DNA of 64,000 nt from Micrococcus terreus. Lineage in GTDB: Bacteria > Actinomycetota > Actinomycetes > Actinomycetales > Micrococcaceae. The stretch covers positions 111,684-175,683 of the forward strand of contig NZ_FPCG01000008.1 in assembly GCF_900116905.1 (NCBI RefSeq), given 5' to 3'. A program made the translations under genes and the position numbers. The notes below the pieces were generated by a model. The model saw only the letters and a list, made by a program, of their open reading frames with translations, searched no databases and was not told the DNA's origin. Shown one piece after another: positions 9,650 through 19,091 of the stretch; the stretch's first letter is position 1, and each line of letters opens with the position of its first letter.

Positions 9650-11241
9650 ATGGCCACGCTGTCTTGACCAAACCATATGAACTTGGTGTATGGCACGAAA
9701 TCCACCTCACCAGACACGTCATCAACACCCCCTAGGGACACAATTACACACTGTTTGCTGTCATCGAATAGTCCTGCCCAGAATCCATGGGCTTCCCGAC
9801 TATCGTCGGATACGACATTCGACTGAGAGTTGAATCCGACCCAGGCAAAGCCAGCGTCGATGTGACGAGCGGGCGTCGAATCGGACACGAGGCCTTGCGC
9901 GGTTGCCCAAATCGCAGCACTACTTGCCCATGCATTGGTGGCAATAAGTGCGGAAACTATTGCAAGGCCCAGCTGGCCGGCAAGAACAAGGCCAAATCTT
10001 CTTCGATGCAGATGCACACCTCTCAAGAGGAGTATTGCCAAAGGTGCCAAAAGTGGGTACAAGTACCTCTCGAACATGCCCTGACCAATTGCTGTCTGAG
10101 CGAAAATTCCCACCGCGTATATTCCGATGAACACCAGCAGGAGTACCGAAGCTGGGACGAACGGACGTGCTCTGATTTCCGTAACGCGTGAGGCAACGAC
10201 TGCAGCACTAACTACCGACACACCCGCAAGGCCGGCCATGACTGCACTCGGAATCACATCTCTGGTTCCGTGAAACATGGCCACGTAGGCACCGCTACTG
10301 GACAAGTAGTTGCCCAGGAGTAGCCCGTCTCCGAACCGGATCAACACAAGAACTCCTGCAGCAGCCGCAACCGCACTAGCGATCCAACCAGCCCGACTAG
10401 CTGGTAGACGGGCTGAACCCCAGATTAGAGGAGCGCAGATCAGAAGCAATGTGCACCAAGCCATAATATTCGAGCTAATAGCATAATTGAATGCCAGGGA
10501 AACTTCAGGTGGATCATCGGAAGGAATGCTTCTGCGCCAAACCTCGAATCCGACGAAAGAGATCACGCAAACCACAGCCGCAACTGATAGCAGAAGGCGC
10601 TTCTCACGACGCTTCGCCCACCCAACAATGACGACCGCGGCAAGCGCGGCCAGCGCCTGCTCCCGGATCGTCACGCCCCACAAACCAAAACCGGTGGACA
10701 TCCATAGATTCACAGCGCGCCCATAAGTTATGAACCGCACACCAAAGAACAGGCTTCCAGCCACGGCTGCCATCATCGGCACATCTGTCATATATGATGT
10801 CGCAAGTAATGCGAAGCCCGGCGCGAGTACGACTGTCGAAGATACGAGTAGACTGCCAATTCGAGGCAGAAATTCTCTCGCAGTTGCATAAGTGAATCCA
10901 ACCACCAAGCCTGCGCACACAACAACGAATAGGTGCTGGGCTGTTATAGAGCCTGCAACTATACCCAATGGAATCATCATTCCAACCATGGATGCCCTGT
11001 TGAATCCGACCAAGTGAAATTGACCTGATTCAGCGAACTGTTGAGCAATCCGGCTGTGCGCCCAGGAATCATTATGTGGGATCCACGCGGCGCCCGCATA
11101 TATTGCAACCACTAGGGGTAACAGGGCCCCCACCCCGATTAATGACACCAGCCAAAGAAGGTCCCTGTGTGACCACTGAGGTACGAATATGTTCCTCTCT
11201 TCTGCAACTCCCGCTGGACGTCGATTGACGTGCCGACTCAT
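9625..11241 (-). CDS. Polytopic membrane protein, GT-C (ArnT/PMT-like) glycosyltransferase candidate
   Basis: 538 residues with about eleven to twelve predicted membrane helices. After the first helix comes IPHNDSWAHSRIAQQFAESG, resembling the acidic first extracytoplasmic loop of GT-C enzymes that use polyprenyl-phosphate sugars. MTDVPMMAAVAG further on fits the second conserved loop. ATG 11241 is preferred over GTG 11268 because GGAGG lies upstream at usable spacing. A+T content is unusually high: bases 10441-10500 contain only 25 G+C. It ends inside the 3' end of the opposing GT4 gene. Role: probable transfer of a lipid-linked sugar at the outer membrane face; substrate unknown, and it could be a non-enzymatic family member. 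Confidence 0.7.
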   Translation of the reverse strand: MSRHVNRRPAGVAEERNIFVPQWSHRDLLWLVSLIGVGALLPLVVAIYAGAAWIPHNDSWAHSRIAQQFAESGQFHLVGFNRASMVGMMIPLGIVAGSITAQHLFVVVCAGLVVGFTYATAREFLPRIGSLLVSSTVVLAPGFALLATSYMTDVPMMAAVAGSLFFGVRFITYGRAVNLWMSTGFGLWGVTIREQALAALAAVVIVGWAKRREKRLLLSVAAVVCVISFVGFEVWRRSIPSDDPPEVSLAFNYAISSNIMAWCTLLLICAPLIWGSARLPASRAGWIASAVAAAAGVLVLIRFGDGLLLGNYLSSSGAYVAMFHGTRDVIPSAVMAGLAGVSVVSAAVVASRVTEIRARPFVPASVLLLVFIGIYAVGIFAQTAIGQGMFERYLYPLLAPLAILLLRGVHLHRRRFGLVLAGQLGLAIVSALIATNAWASSAAIWATAQGLVSDSTPARHIDAGFAWVGFNSQSNVVSDDSREAHGFWAGLFDDSKQCVIVSLGGVDDVSGEVDFVPYTKFIWFGQDSVAIQTLNECL

Positions 11242-11447
11242 CTCGAGATGTTCCTCCCTCAGGGCCACTCGCGGGTGACTTTTGCCCGCGGTGATTCGCG
11301 ACTAGCACCTCCATATGCGCTTATGCGCTGCCTCAATCGTGCTGCACCATGAATCACTGCGGTGGTGCTGACCCGTAGACTGATCGAGTCAAACCACAGA
11401 GACATCGACATCTGGCTGAGGATTTCAGAAGGCGCAAGAGGAGATAT

Positions 11448-13268
11448 ATGCCGAACGTTACAGCCAGCACTTCTCGAAATAAACGACGACACGGATTGGG
11501 CCTGTTGCTCAATCGCCGCACTCGCGCACGCCTAATCCTTGCTTTCATCGGCTCAGGAATCGTCGCCTCCACCGAGATCGTCGCCCTCGCCGTGGTGGTC
11601 CCCATCATGTCCATCATGGCTGGCGAGGAACCGACCTTGGGACCCTTGGGTCCGGCGAACGAGTTCTTCGGCATTACTTCTGAGCAGACCGCCATCTGGC
11701 TGGCGGCGATCCTCTTCGGCGCGTATCTGATCAAGGGCATCGTGGGATTGGGATACCGGTGGTGGGTCGGAGGCTTCCTGGCACGGCAACAGGTCGACAC
11801 CTCCTCCAAGCTCTTCAGCTACTTCCTTCGAGCGGACTACTCACTCCATCTGCGTCGCACGCAGGGTGACTTCATCCGCAGAATGAACGATGCGGTCAAC
11901 GCCACCTACTCGGGCGTAATCATGGGCGTCGTCTCCATTGCCACCGAGTCCTTGACCGTTCTGGCGATTCTGGCAGCCCTCCTGATCGCTGACCCCATCC
12001 CTGCCCTGGGCATGCTGCTGTATTTCGGCGTCACCTCGTTGATCCTGTACAGCTTCACCAAGCGCTATGCACATGCCACAGGCCTCAAGCTGCTGTCCTC
12101 CGCTGAGCAGATCTTCAACTTCGCTGTGCAGCCTTTGGCCAACATCAAAGATGTCAAGCTCCGTGACAACTCTGCGGTGTTCGTGGAGAAGTACCGCGGT
12201 GCCCGCTGGATCTCTGCCCACGCCGGACGTGTCTCCGCGTTCCTGACGGAGCTTCCCAAGTTCGTCCTGGAGATCCTCTTCATCGGCGGTGTGGCGTTGC
12301 TGACGGTGTTCCTGTTCGCCTCGCAGAACTCCGGCGCCGCTGTAGCAACCTTGGCGCTGTTCGCCGTCGCAGGATTCCGTCTGCTCCCGTCGCTCACGCG
12401 GCTGATGGCCTCAGTCAATCTGGCCAGGGTGAACCTCCCCAGCCTGGACATGGTGGTGGACGAGTTCATCACCATGGACAAGAAACTCGTAGTGCGGACT
12501 TCAGCTCCAGAGCCCATCACCTTGACCTCAGACATCACGCTGCAGGACGTGGACTTCCACTACGAAGGCAGTGAGCACGCTGTCCTGTCTGACATCTCCG
12601 TGACCATTCCCGTGGGCACCTCCATGGGAATCGTCGGCACCAGTGGCGCCGGCAAGTCCACTCTGGTCGATCTCATCATGGGGTTCCATCGTCCGAGTGG
12701 TGGCGTGGTCACGGCCGACGGTGCGGATATCCATGCGAACATCCGCGGGTGGCAGCAGCTGATCGGCCTGGTTCCCCAGGACGTGCACACCCTGAGCGCC
12801 ACGGTCCTGGAGAACATAACCTTCCTGGACGACCATCCGGATCGTGACCGAGCCGTCCTGGCCGCCGAGCGCGCGCAGCTCGCGCCGGTCATCGAGAACC
12901 TCCCGCAGGGATACGAGACCCCGATCGGGCCCGGCGGAACCGGGCTCAGCGGTGGGCAGCGGCAGCGCCTCGGACTGGCCCGTGCCCTCTACCGCGACCC
13001 GTCGCTGCTCGTTCTGGACGAGGCCACGTCAGCGCTGGACAACGAGACCGAGCACCATGTCACCCAGGCAATCCAGAACCTCAGCGGTGAGACCACTGTC
13101 CTGGTCATCGCCCACCGCCTGTCCACGGTTCGCCACTGCGACCGCATTGCCTTCATGGAGAACGGGCGGATCGTGGCCTACGGGACCTTCGACGAGGTGG
13201 TCTCCCAGAGCCCGTCTTTCGCGCGGCTGGTCGAGTTGGCAAGTCTGTCCAAGGACGACGAACTCTGA
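11448..13268 (+). CDS. ABC exporter (fused permease-ATPase), PglK/flippase-like
   Basis: 606 residues: six-helix exporter membrane domain (residues 20-320) fused to an ATPase domain. Walker A GTSGAGKST is near 397-405, signature [10 protein letters not shown] near 501, Walker B LLVLDEATSALD, and the switch histidine in VIAHRLSTV. The membrane domain pattern recalls PglK-type exporters that flip lipid-linked oligosaccharides. That fits the adjacent glycosyltransferase genes but is inference; a drug or peptide exporter is the alternative. AGAGGAG precedes ATG 11448. Unlike the neighbouring GT genes its GC content is near the chromosome average. Convergent with rsmI with a 3-nt gap. Confidence 0.85.
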   Translation: MPNVTASTSRNKRRHGLGLLLNRRTRARLILAFIGSGIVASTEIVALAVVVPIMSIMAGEEPTLGPLGPANEFFGITSEQTAIWLAAILFGAYLIKGIVGLGYRWWVGGFLARQQVDTSSKLFSYFLRADYSLHLRRTQGDFIRRMNDAVNATYSGVIMGVVSIATESLTVLAILAALLIADPIPALGMLLYFGVTSLILYSFTKRYAHATGLKLLSSAEQIFNFAVQPLANIKDVKLRDNSAVFVEKYRGARWISAHAGRVSAFLTELPKFVLEILFIGGVALLTVFLFASQNSGAAVATLALFAVAGFRLLPSLTRLMASVNLARVNLPSLDMVVDEFITMDKKLVVRTSAPEPITLTSDITLQDVDFHYEGSEHAVLSDISVTIPVGTSMGIVGTSGAGKSTLVDLIMGFHRPSGGVVTADGADIHANIRGWQQLIGLVPQDVHTLSATVLENITFLDDHPDRDRAVLAAERAQLAPVIENLPQGYETPIGPGGTGLSGGQRQRLGLARALYRDPSLLVLDEATSALDNETEHHVTQAIQNLSGETTVLVIAHRLSTVRHCDRIAFMENGRIVAYGTFDEVVSQSPSFARLVELASLSKDDEL

Positions 13269-13271
13269 CCC

Positions 13272-14153
13272 TCAGCCGTTCTTCCGCCCCGCCACCACCG
13301 CGTTGTACAGCTCCTTCTTGTTGGCCCCGCGGGCCGCCGCCACCGTGGCCACGGCGTCCTTGAGACGTGTCCCGGAGGCCACCAGCACCTCCACGTCCTG
13401 CACCTGTCCGGTCACGTCCGTGTCCGGTGCGGCGGTGTGCCCCTCGGTCACGATCACGATCTCGCCGCGCACCTCGCCCTCCCCCGCCCAGCTGCACAGC
13501 TCCTCCAGGCTGCCTCGCCGGACCTCTTCGTAGAGCTTGGTCAGCTCGCGAGCCACGCACGCGCGCCGGTCAGCCCCGAAGGCCTCCCGCAGCGCCTCGA
13601 GCGACGAGGCCAGCCGCCGGGGCGATTCGAAGAACACCAGCGTCCGGGCCTCCCGCGCCAGCTCCCCCAGCAGCCGCGCCCGCTCTCCGTCCTTGCGCGG
13701 CAGGAACCCCTCGAAGGCGAACCGGTCCGTGGGCAGGCCGGACAGGGCCAGCGCCGTGGTCACCGCGCTGGCCCCGGGCGCACACGTCACGGGCACCCCG
13801 GCCTCAGCGGCCGCACTGACCACGCGGTAGCCCGGGTCAGAGACCAGCGGCATGCCGGCATCCGTCACGACGACGACCAGGTCACCGGAGCGGGCGGCCT
13901 CCAGCAGGTCCTGGGTGGACTCGCGCTCGTTGTGCTCATGGTGGCTGACCACCCTGCCGGTGATCTTCACTCCCAGCCCCTGGGCCAGGTGGTGTGCCCG
14001 GCGGGTGTCCTCGGCGGCCACGATGTCCGCGGTGGCCAACAGCTGCTTGAGCCGATCGGTGGCATCGGCCAGGTTCCCCAGCGGGGTGGCCGCCAGCACG
14101 ATCTGTCCGCCGCCGTCAGGACGCTCCACGCTCTGTGCACTCATGCCCTTCAT
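13272..14153 (-). CDS. rsmI: 16S rRNA 2'-O-ribose C1402 methyltransferase
   Basis: 293-residue SAM-dependent tetrapyrrole-methylase-fold protein. RsmI methylates the 2'-O of C1402 in the decoding centre of 16S rRNA. Visible landmarks: LAATPLGNLADAT at the N-terminus, AAEDTRR, VVVTDAGMPLVSDPG with the SAM-binding loop, CAPGASAVTTAL, FEGFLPRKDGER and FFESPRRL. ATG 14144 is an alternative start three codons in. It diverges from the mannosyltransferase gene; the two start regions overlap closely, as seen for rsmI and pmt in many actinobacteria. Confidence 0.94.
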   Translation of the reverse strand: MKGMSAQSVERPDGGGQIVLAATPLGNLADATDRLKQLLATADIVAAEDTRRAHHLAQGLGVKITGRVVSHHEHNERESTQDLLEAARSGDLVVVVTDAGMPLVSDPGYRVVSAAAEAGVPVTCAPGASAVTTALALSGLPTDRFAFEGFLPRKDGERARLLGELAREARTLVFFESPRRLASSLEALREAFGADRRACVARELTKLYEEVRRGSLEELCSWAGEGEVRGEIVIVTEGHTAAPDTDVTGQVQDVEVLVASGTRLKDAVATVAAARGANKKELYNAVVAGRKNG

Positions 14154-14167
14154 GCTGGCACAGCCCG

Positions 14168-14173
14168 TACCAT
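14168..14173 (+). promoter_or_regulatory. TACCAT -10 box for leaderless pmt
   Basis: TACCAT 6 nt before GTG 14180, no ribosome site between. Supports this GTG as the true start against the farther GTG at 14135. Confidence 0.5.
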
Positions 14174-14179
14174 GACAGG

Positions 14180-15784
14180 GTGCGCCCGCCCGAGACCTCC
14201 ACCGTGCTGACCCCGGCCCAGGCGTACACCGAGACCACGCTGCGGCTCCGGCTGCTCGGCGAGCGCTTCCACCCCGGCCACTGGGGCTGGATCGTCCCCC
14301 TGGTGGTCACCGTGGTCGCGGGGATCCTGAGGTTCACCCGCCTGGACCACCCCGACTCCCTGATCTTCGACGAGACCTACTACGTCAAGGACGCCTTCAC
14401 CCTCCTGCAGGCCGGATACGAGCTGAACTGGCCGGACGACGCCAATGAGGCCTTCGCCGCCGGAACCGCCTCCCCGGAGGACACCGCCGAGTACGTGGTC
14501 CACCCTCCCTTGGGCAAGTGGCTGATCGCGCTGGGCATGGCCGCTTTCGGGACCGACCACGGCTTCGGCTGGCGCTTCTCGGCGGCGCTGGCCGGCACCC
14601 TGTCCGTCCTGCTCACCGCCCTGATCGCCCAGCGGATGTTCCGCTCGGTGTTCCTGGGCGGTGTGGCCGGGATCCTGTTGGCCGTGGAAGGTCACCACCT
14701 GGTGCTCTCCCGCACCGGCCTGCTGGACATCTTCCTCTCCTTCTTCGTCCTCGCAGCGTTCGGCGCGCTGCTGATGGACCGGCACCACGGCCGATCCCAC
14801 CTGGCCACACGCCTGGCCGCCGCGGCCGAGCGCGGAGGCGGGGTGCCGTCGTCGGGAATGCTGGCCTGGGGCCCCTGGTTGGGGTGGCGGCCCTGGCGCC
14901 TGCTGGCCGGGATCCTGCTGGGGGCCGCCTGCGGCGTGAAGCTCTCCGGGCTGGCGTTCATGGCCGTGTTCGGGCTGATGACCGTGCTGTGGGACATGAA
15001 CGCGCGCCGTGTGGCCGGGATCCGGAACTGGCTGGCCGCTGGGGTGGTCAAGGACGGGCTGTTCGCGTTCGTGGCGGTCGTGGTGGTGGGCGCCATGGCC
15101 TATCTGGCCACCTGGACCGGCTGGCTGCTCACCCAGGGCGGCTACAACCGCCAGTGGCACACCACCCACCCGCCGCAGCAGTGGTGGGAGCACCTGCTCC
15201 CCGGGCCGCTGCGCTCCCTGGCCGACTACCACCTGCAGTCCACGAGATTCCACGGCGGCCTGGCCAGCCCCCACGACTACGCCTCCAACGCCTGGACCTG
15301 GCCCTTCATGGGCCGGCCCACCTCCTTCTACTACGAAGGGCACGACGACGGCTCCGGCACCTGCGGGGCGACGACCTGTTCCGAGGCCATCACCGACCTG
15401 GCCAACCCGATCATCTGGTGGGCCGGACTGCTGGCGTTCCTGGTGCTCGTGCTGGTGTGGCTGGGCCGGCGCGACTGGCGGGCCGGTGCGCTGCTGGGCG
15501 CCTACGCCGCCGGACAGCTGGTGTGGTCCCTCTGGCCGGACCGCACCATGTTCTTCTTCTACACCGTGGCCTACGCCCCGTTCCTGGTGCTGGCCGTGAC
15601 CATGGTGCTCGGGCTGCTGATGCGCCTGGGCGGAGAGCCGATGCGCCGGCGCAACACCGTGCTGGTGCTGCTGTTCGTGGCTGGTGCCGTGGCCCTGAGC
15701 GCGTTCTTCATGCCGGTGTGGACCGGTGAACAGATCCCCTATGAACACTGGCGCATGCGGATGTGGATGAACAGCTGGATCTGA
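14180..15784 (+). CDS. pmt: Dolichyl-phosphate-mannose-protein mannosyltransferase family (Pmt)
   Basis: 534-residue GT39 membrane enzyme that transfers mannose from polyprenyl-phosphomannose to Ser/Thr of exported proteins. The catalytic first loop has FDETYYVKDAFTL with the paired acidic residues, then VHPPLGKWLIALGMAAFG, FGWRFSAALAG and the SRTGLLDIFLSFF segment. About ten to eleven helices. Ends with a C-terminal PMT_4TMC-like block (WSLWPDRTMFFFY). GTG 14180 is used because of the TACCAT box. It fits with manA elsewhere in the window as the supplier of mannose phosphate, an inferred link. Confidence 0.92.
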   Translation: MRPPETSTVLTPAQAYTETTLRLRLLGERFHPGHWGWIVPLVVTVVAGILRFTRLDHPDSLIFDETYYVKDAFTLLQAGYELNWPDDANEAFAAGTASPEDTAEYVVHPPLGKWLIALGMAAFGTDHGFGWRFSAALAGTLSVLLTALIAQRMFRSVFLGGVAGILLAVEGHHLVLSRTGLLDIFLSFFVLAAFGALLMDRHHGRSHLATRLAAAAERGGGVPSSGMLAWGPWLGWRPWRLLAGILLGAACGVKLSGLAFMAVFGLMTVLWDMNARRVAGIRNWLAAGVVKDGLFAFVAVVVVGAMAYLATWTGWLLTQGGYNRQWHTTHPPQQWWEHLLPGPLRSLADYHLQSTRFHGGLASPHDYASNAWTWPFMGRPTSFYYEGHDDGSGTCGATTCSEAITDLANPIIWWAGLLAFLVLVLVWLGRRDWRAGALLGAYAAGQLVWSLWPDRTMFFFYTVAYAPFLVLAVTMVLGLLMRLGGEPMRRRNTVLVLLFVAGAVALSAFFMPVWTGEQIPYEHWRMRMWMNSWI

Positions 15785-15861
15785 GTGGGGCGATACGCTG
15801 GAGGAGATCATCCCACCGCCAGACCAGCGCAGTGCACTGCGTGGAGAGTTGAGCCCGTTCC

Positions 15862-17682
15862 ATGAAGGAAACCAGCACCGAGCAGGCGGCGCAGCTGCCA
15901 GCAGACTCGAACATCACCGACCTGGTCCTGCAGGCAGCTGCTGCAGATCCGCACGCCGCCGCCTATGCGGTGCGCAACGGCGCCGGCGGCTGGCTGGACG
16001 TGTCCTACACGGCGTTCCTGGACCAGGTGCGCGCGGTGGCCAAGGGGCTGATCGCCCACGGCGTGACCCCGCACTCGCGCGTGGGCATCATGGCACCCAC
16101 CAGCTATGAATGGGCGGTGATCGACCAGGCCACCTGGTTCGCCGGGGCCGTCTCCGTGCCGATCTACGAGACCTCATCTCCCCACCAGGTTCAGCACGTG
16201 CTCACCGACTCCCAGACGCGGGTGGTCTTCACCTCCGCCGAGAAGCAGTCCACCGCCGTGCGCAGGGCCGCCGAGGCCATGGGCGCAGACGGTGAGGGCG
16301 TGACGGTGGTCCCCCTGACCGCGGACGGCCTGGCGGAGCTGGTGCAATACGGCGAGCAGGTCAGCGACGAGCAGCTCGAGGCCGCGCGCAGCACCCCGGT
16401 GCTGTCCGACACCGCCTCCCTGGTCTACACCTCCGGGACCACCGGACGGCCCAAGGGCACCCGGATCACCCACGGCAACTTCGCCGAGGGAGCGGTCAAC
16501 ATCCTGCCGTTCGCCTCCGAGATCGTGGGCATGGAGGACTCCCGCACCCTGATGTTCCTCCCTCTGGCCCACGTGCTCGCCCACGCCGTCCAGGTGATCT
16601 GCCTGGTCGGACGCATCCAGATCGCCCACGCCTCGGACCTGAAGACCCTGACCGCAGACCTGGCCTCCTTCCACCCGACCTGGCTGCTGGCCGTGCCACG
16701 CGTATTCGAGAAGCTGGACGCCGGGGCCCTGGAGAACGCACGGCAGGGCGGCAAGGAGAAGATCTTCACCGCCGCCCGCACCACCGCGATCCAGTACTCC
16801 GAGGCCCTGGATGCCCAGTCACGGGGAGAGGGATCCGGCCCCGGGATGGCCCTGCGCGCCAAGCACGCCCTGTTCAACAAGCTCGTCTACCCCAAGATCC
16901 GGGGCATCCTGGGCGGCAGCGCCCGGTTCACCGTCTCCGGTGCGAGCCCGCTGAACCCTGAGCTGGCGCATTTCTTCCGCGGCGCCGGGCTGGGCATGCA
17001 GGAGGGCTACGGTCTGACCGAGACCACCGCCCCGGCCACCCTGAACATCCCCGGCATGACCCGGGTGGGCTCCGTGGGCCTGCCGATCCCCGGCACCACG
17101 GTGCGGATCGCCGATGACGGCGAGGTCTGGGTCAAGGGGATCACCGTGTTCTCCGGGTACCACAACCTGCCCGAGGAGACCGAGGCCTCGTTCGAGGACG
17201 GCTACTTCAAGACCGGTGACATCGGGGAGCTGGACGAGGACGGCTTCCTGTACATCACCGGCCGGAAGAAGGAGGTCATCGTCACTGCCGGCGGCAAGAA
17301 CGTGTACCCCACTCCCCTGGAGGAGACCATCCGGTCCTCCAGCGTGGTCTCCCAGGTGGTCGTCGTCGGGGACAACCGACCCTTCGTGGGCGCCCTGGTG
17401 ACCCTGGACCCGGACGGACTGGCCACCTGGTGCAAGAACTGCGGCCGTGAGGGTCTGACCCTGGATCAGGCCGCCCAGGACGAACATGTCCGCGCCGAGG
17501 TGCAGAAGTCCGTGGACGCCGCCAACGCCCATGTCTCCCAGGCAGAGTCCGTGCGCAAGTTCGTCATCCTCGACAGCGAGCTCACCGAGGAGTCCGGTCA
17601 CCTCACCCCGTCCCTGAAGCTGCAGCGCAAGAAGGTCATGGACGACTACTCCGCCGCCATCGAGGAGCTGTACCGGCGCTGA
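15862..17682 (+). CDS. Long-chain fatty acid-CoA ligase (FadD15-like)
   Basis: 606-residue adenylate-forming enzyme that activates fatty acids to acyl-CoA through an acyl-AMP. Core motifs: P-loop-like YTSGTTGRPKGT near residue 190-202, MQEGYGLTETTAP near 376-388, YFKTGDIGELDEDGFLYITG around 450-470, and RKKEVIVTAGGKNVYP carrying the hinge and the conserved Lys region. Length and layout match the bacterial FadD15 group rather than short-chain or NRPS types. A bidirectional terminator lies 21 nt past the stop. Chain-length preference is not readable. Confidence 0.92.
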   Translation: MKETSTEQAAQLPADSNITDLVLQAAAADPHAAAYAVRNGAGGWLDVSYTAFLDQVRAVAKGLIAHGVTPHSRVGIMAPTSYEWAVIDQATWFAGAVSVPIYETSSPHQVQHVLTDSQTRVVFTSAEKQSTAVRRAAEAMGADGEGVTVVPLTADGLAELVQYGEQVSDEQLEAARSTPVLSDTASLVYTSGTTGRPKGTRITHGNFAEGAVNILPFASEIVGMEDSRTLMFLPLAHVLAHAVQVICLVGRIQIAHASDLKTLTADLASFHPTWLLAVPRVFEKLDAGALENARQGGKEKIFTAARTTAIQYSEALDAQSRGEGSGPGMALRAKHALFNKLVYPKIRGILGGSARFTVSGASPLNPELAHFFRGAGLGMQEGYGLTETTAPATLNIPGMTRVGSVGLPIPGTTVRIADDGEVWVKGITVFSGYHNLPEETEASFEDGYFKTGDIGELDEDGFLYITGRKKEVIVTAGGKNVYPTPLEETIRSSSVVSQVVVVGDNRPFVGALVTLDPDGLATWCKNCGREGLTLDQAAQDEHVRAEVQKSVDAANAHVSQAESVRKFVILDSELTEESGHLTPSLKLQRKKVMDDYSAAIEELYRR

Positions 17683-17703
17683 GGTCAGGCCTGAAGGAAC
17701 AGA

Positions 17704-17738
17704 AGAGGCCGCGGCATGCAATGCATGCCACGGCCTCT
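17704..17738. terminator. Bidirectional terminator between fadD15-like gene and DUF1461 gene
   Basis: 17-nt arms at 17704-17720 and 17722-17738 with one mismatch; the centre itself is palindromic, so a few central bases form the loop. TTT follows on the plus strand. It lies between two convergent genes and can serve both. Confidence 0.85.
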
Positions 17739-17760
17739 TTATGTCGGAAGCTGGGAACCC

Positions 17761-19002
17761 TTACTCCGCGGCCTCGGCCCAGTAGGCGCGGCGGCGGACC
17801 AGGTCGTTCTGAGCTTCGCGGGAGTCGATCCGGCGGCGGCGGGTGGGCCACGTCGCGATCAGGGTGATCAGCGCGGTCAGCACCACAATCCCGGCCACAG
17901 CGATGCCGGCTTCGATCCAGAACTGGTTCGGATACAGGCGGATCAGCGTGTCCGAGGCAGCGAAGGTCCACGTTCCGTCCGCGAAGAACAGCGAGTGGAA
18001 GCCGGCGAAGAATGCCTGCCAGCCCACCACGGCGAGCACGGCCAGAGCGATCATCAGCACCAGCAGCCACAGCGAGCCGGCGAACAGCGCCCGCCGGATA
18101 CCGCCCTTGGCGTTGCGCGCCAGCGAGACCATGAACAGCACACACAGCACCGCCAGGACCAACCCCACAGCCATGGTCACCAGCATGACGACCTTCACGT
18201 CGGTCATGTGAGAGACCTCAGACTCGGTGAACAGCGGACCACCCGCCGCCTGCAGATCACCCAGGTACCGCGAGGGCGCGGCGTTGAACAGATAGTCCAT
18301 CCCATAGGAGCCGTAGGTCACCCGGTCCTGCGTGGAGAACCCGTACGAATCTGCCGGGAAGCCGGGGCGGTGGTACTCCAGCCACAGGAACACCGGCGAG
18401 GCCACCAGTCGCACCGCGCCGATCAGCAGCACGATCGGCGCGAAGATCGCCAGCAGCACCTGTAGCACCCGCGGACCCGCGGGGGTGCCTTCCAGGGCCT
18501 CGTCCCGAGCGGCGGCGCGGGCCTCAGCATCGCGGAATTCCCGACGACGGTCCTCACGGCCCCAGCCCGCCGCGGCGGTCCCAGCGCCGGCAGCGGTGGC
18601 ACCGGCCAGTCCTGCGCTCGCCCCGACGGGGGTGGGCTCATCGGACGGCTGCGCCTCCGGCGCGACGGCATACCCGGACACGGCCGTCACCGGTTCGCGG
18701 TCCTGTCCACGACGGTCAACGTCGTCGGACTCATCCTGCAGAAACCTTGGGGTCTCCTGCTCCGCGTTCCGCTCGTCGCCGGCCACCATGGCGTCCAGTT
18801 CGGAGCGGTCCAGTGCCGTGGTGGAATGGGTGCCCGCATCCGGGCGGTAGATGGTCTCGGTGGGGTTCTCCCCCACCGCGTCCGTCCCGTGCTCGGCGCC
18901 GTCATCCTCGACGTAGGCGCCGTAGTCCAATCCGGACTCGAACTCGTTGGAGCCAGCCATCGAATCGTGGGATCCGTGCTCCTCGGGGGTGTTCCGTGCC
19001 AT
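17761..19002 (-). CDS. DUF1461 / TIGR01906 family membrane protein
   Basis: 413 residues. An acidic, low-complexity cytoplasmic N-terminus of about 165 residues (DRSELDAMV, AGLAGATAAGAGTAAAG) precedes five helices. The characteristic block after the first helix is present: FSTQDRVTYGSYGMDYLF, then LFTESEVSHMTDVKVV. TIGR01906 proteins are unassigned membrane proteins of Gram-positives. The long acidic extension is actinobacterial style; the core is of usual length. An AGGCAGGA site precedes ATG 19002. Function unknown. Confidence 0.8.
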   Translation of the reverse strand: MARNTPEEHGSHDSMAGSNEFESGLDYGAYVEDDGAEHGTDAVGENPTETIYRPDAGTHSTTALDRSELDAMVAGDERNAEQETPRFLQDESDDVDRRGQDREPVTAVSGYAVAPEAQPSDEPTPVGASAGLAGATAAGAGTAAAGWGREDRRREFRDAEARAAARDEALEGTPAGPRVLQVLLAIFAPIVLLIGAVRLVASPVFLWLEYHRPGFPADSYGFSTQDRVTYGSYGMDYLFNAAPSRYLGDLQAAGGPLFTESEVSHMTDVKVVMLVTMAVGLVLAVLCVLFMVSLARNAKGGIRRALFAGSLWLLVLMIALAVLAVVGWQAFFAGFHSLFFADGTWTFAASDTLIRLYPNQFWIEAGIAVAGIVVLTALITLIATWPTRRRRIDSREAQNDLVRRRAYWAEAAE

Positions 19003-19091
19003 GGTCCTGCCTCTGTACGAAGGGGGAAGTCGTCGCTGTCGACCCTACTGCCGGGGCACGTCGGATTCACGGTGCCCCACCGTTCAGGTGC

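Noticed and set aside
14150..15811. A 553-codon minus-strand frame opposite pmt
   Set aside because: No motif, repetitive Gln/Gly/His composition, and the plus strand carries a full Pmt protein.
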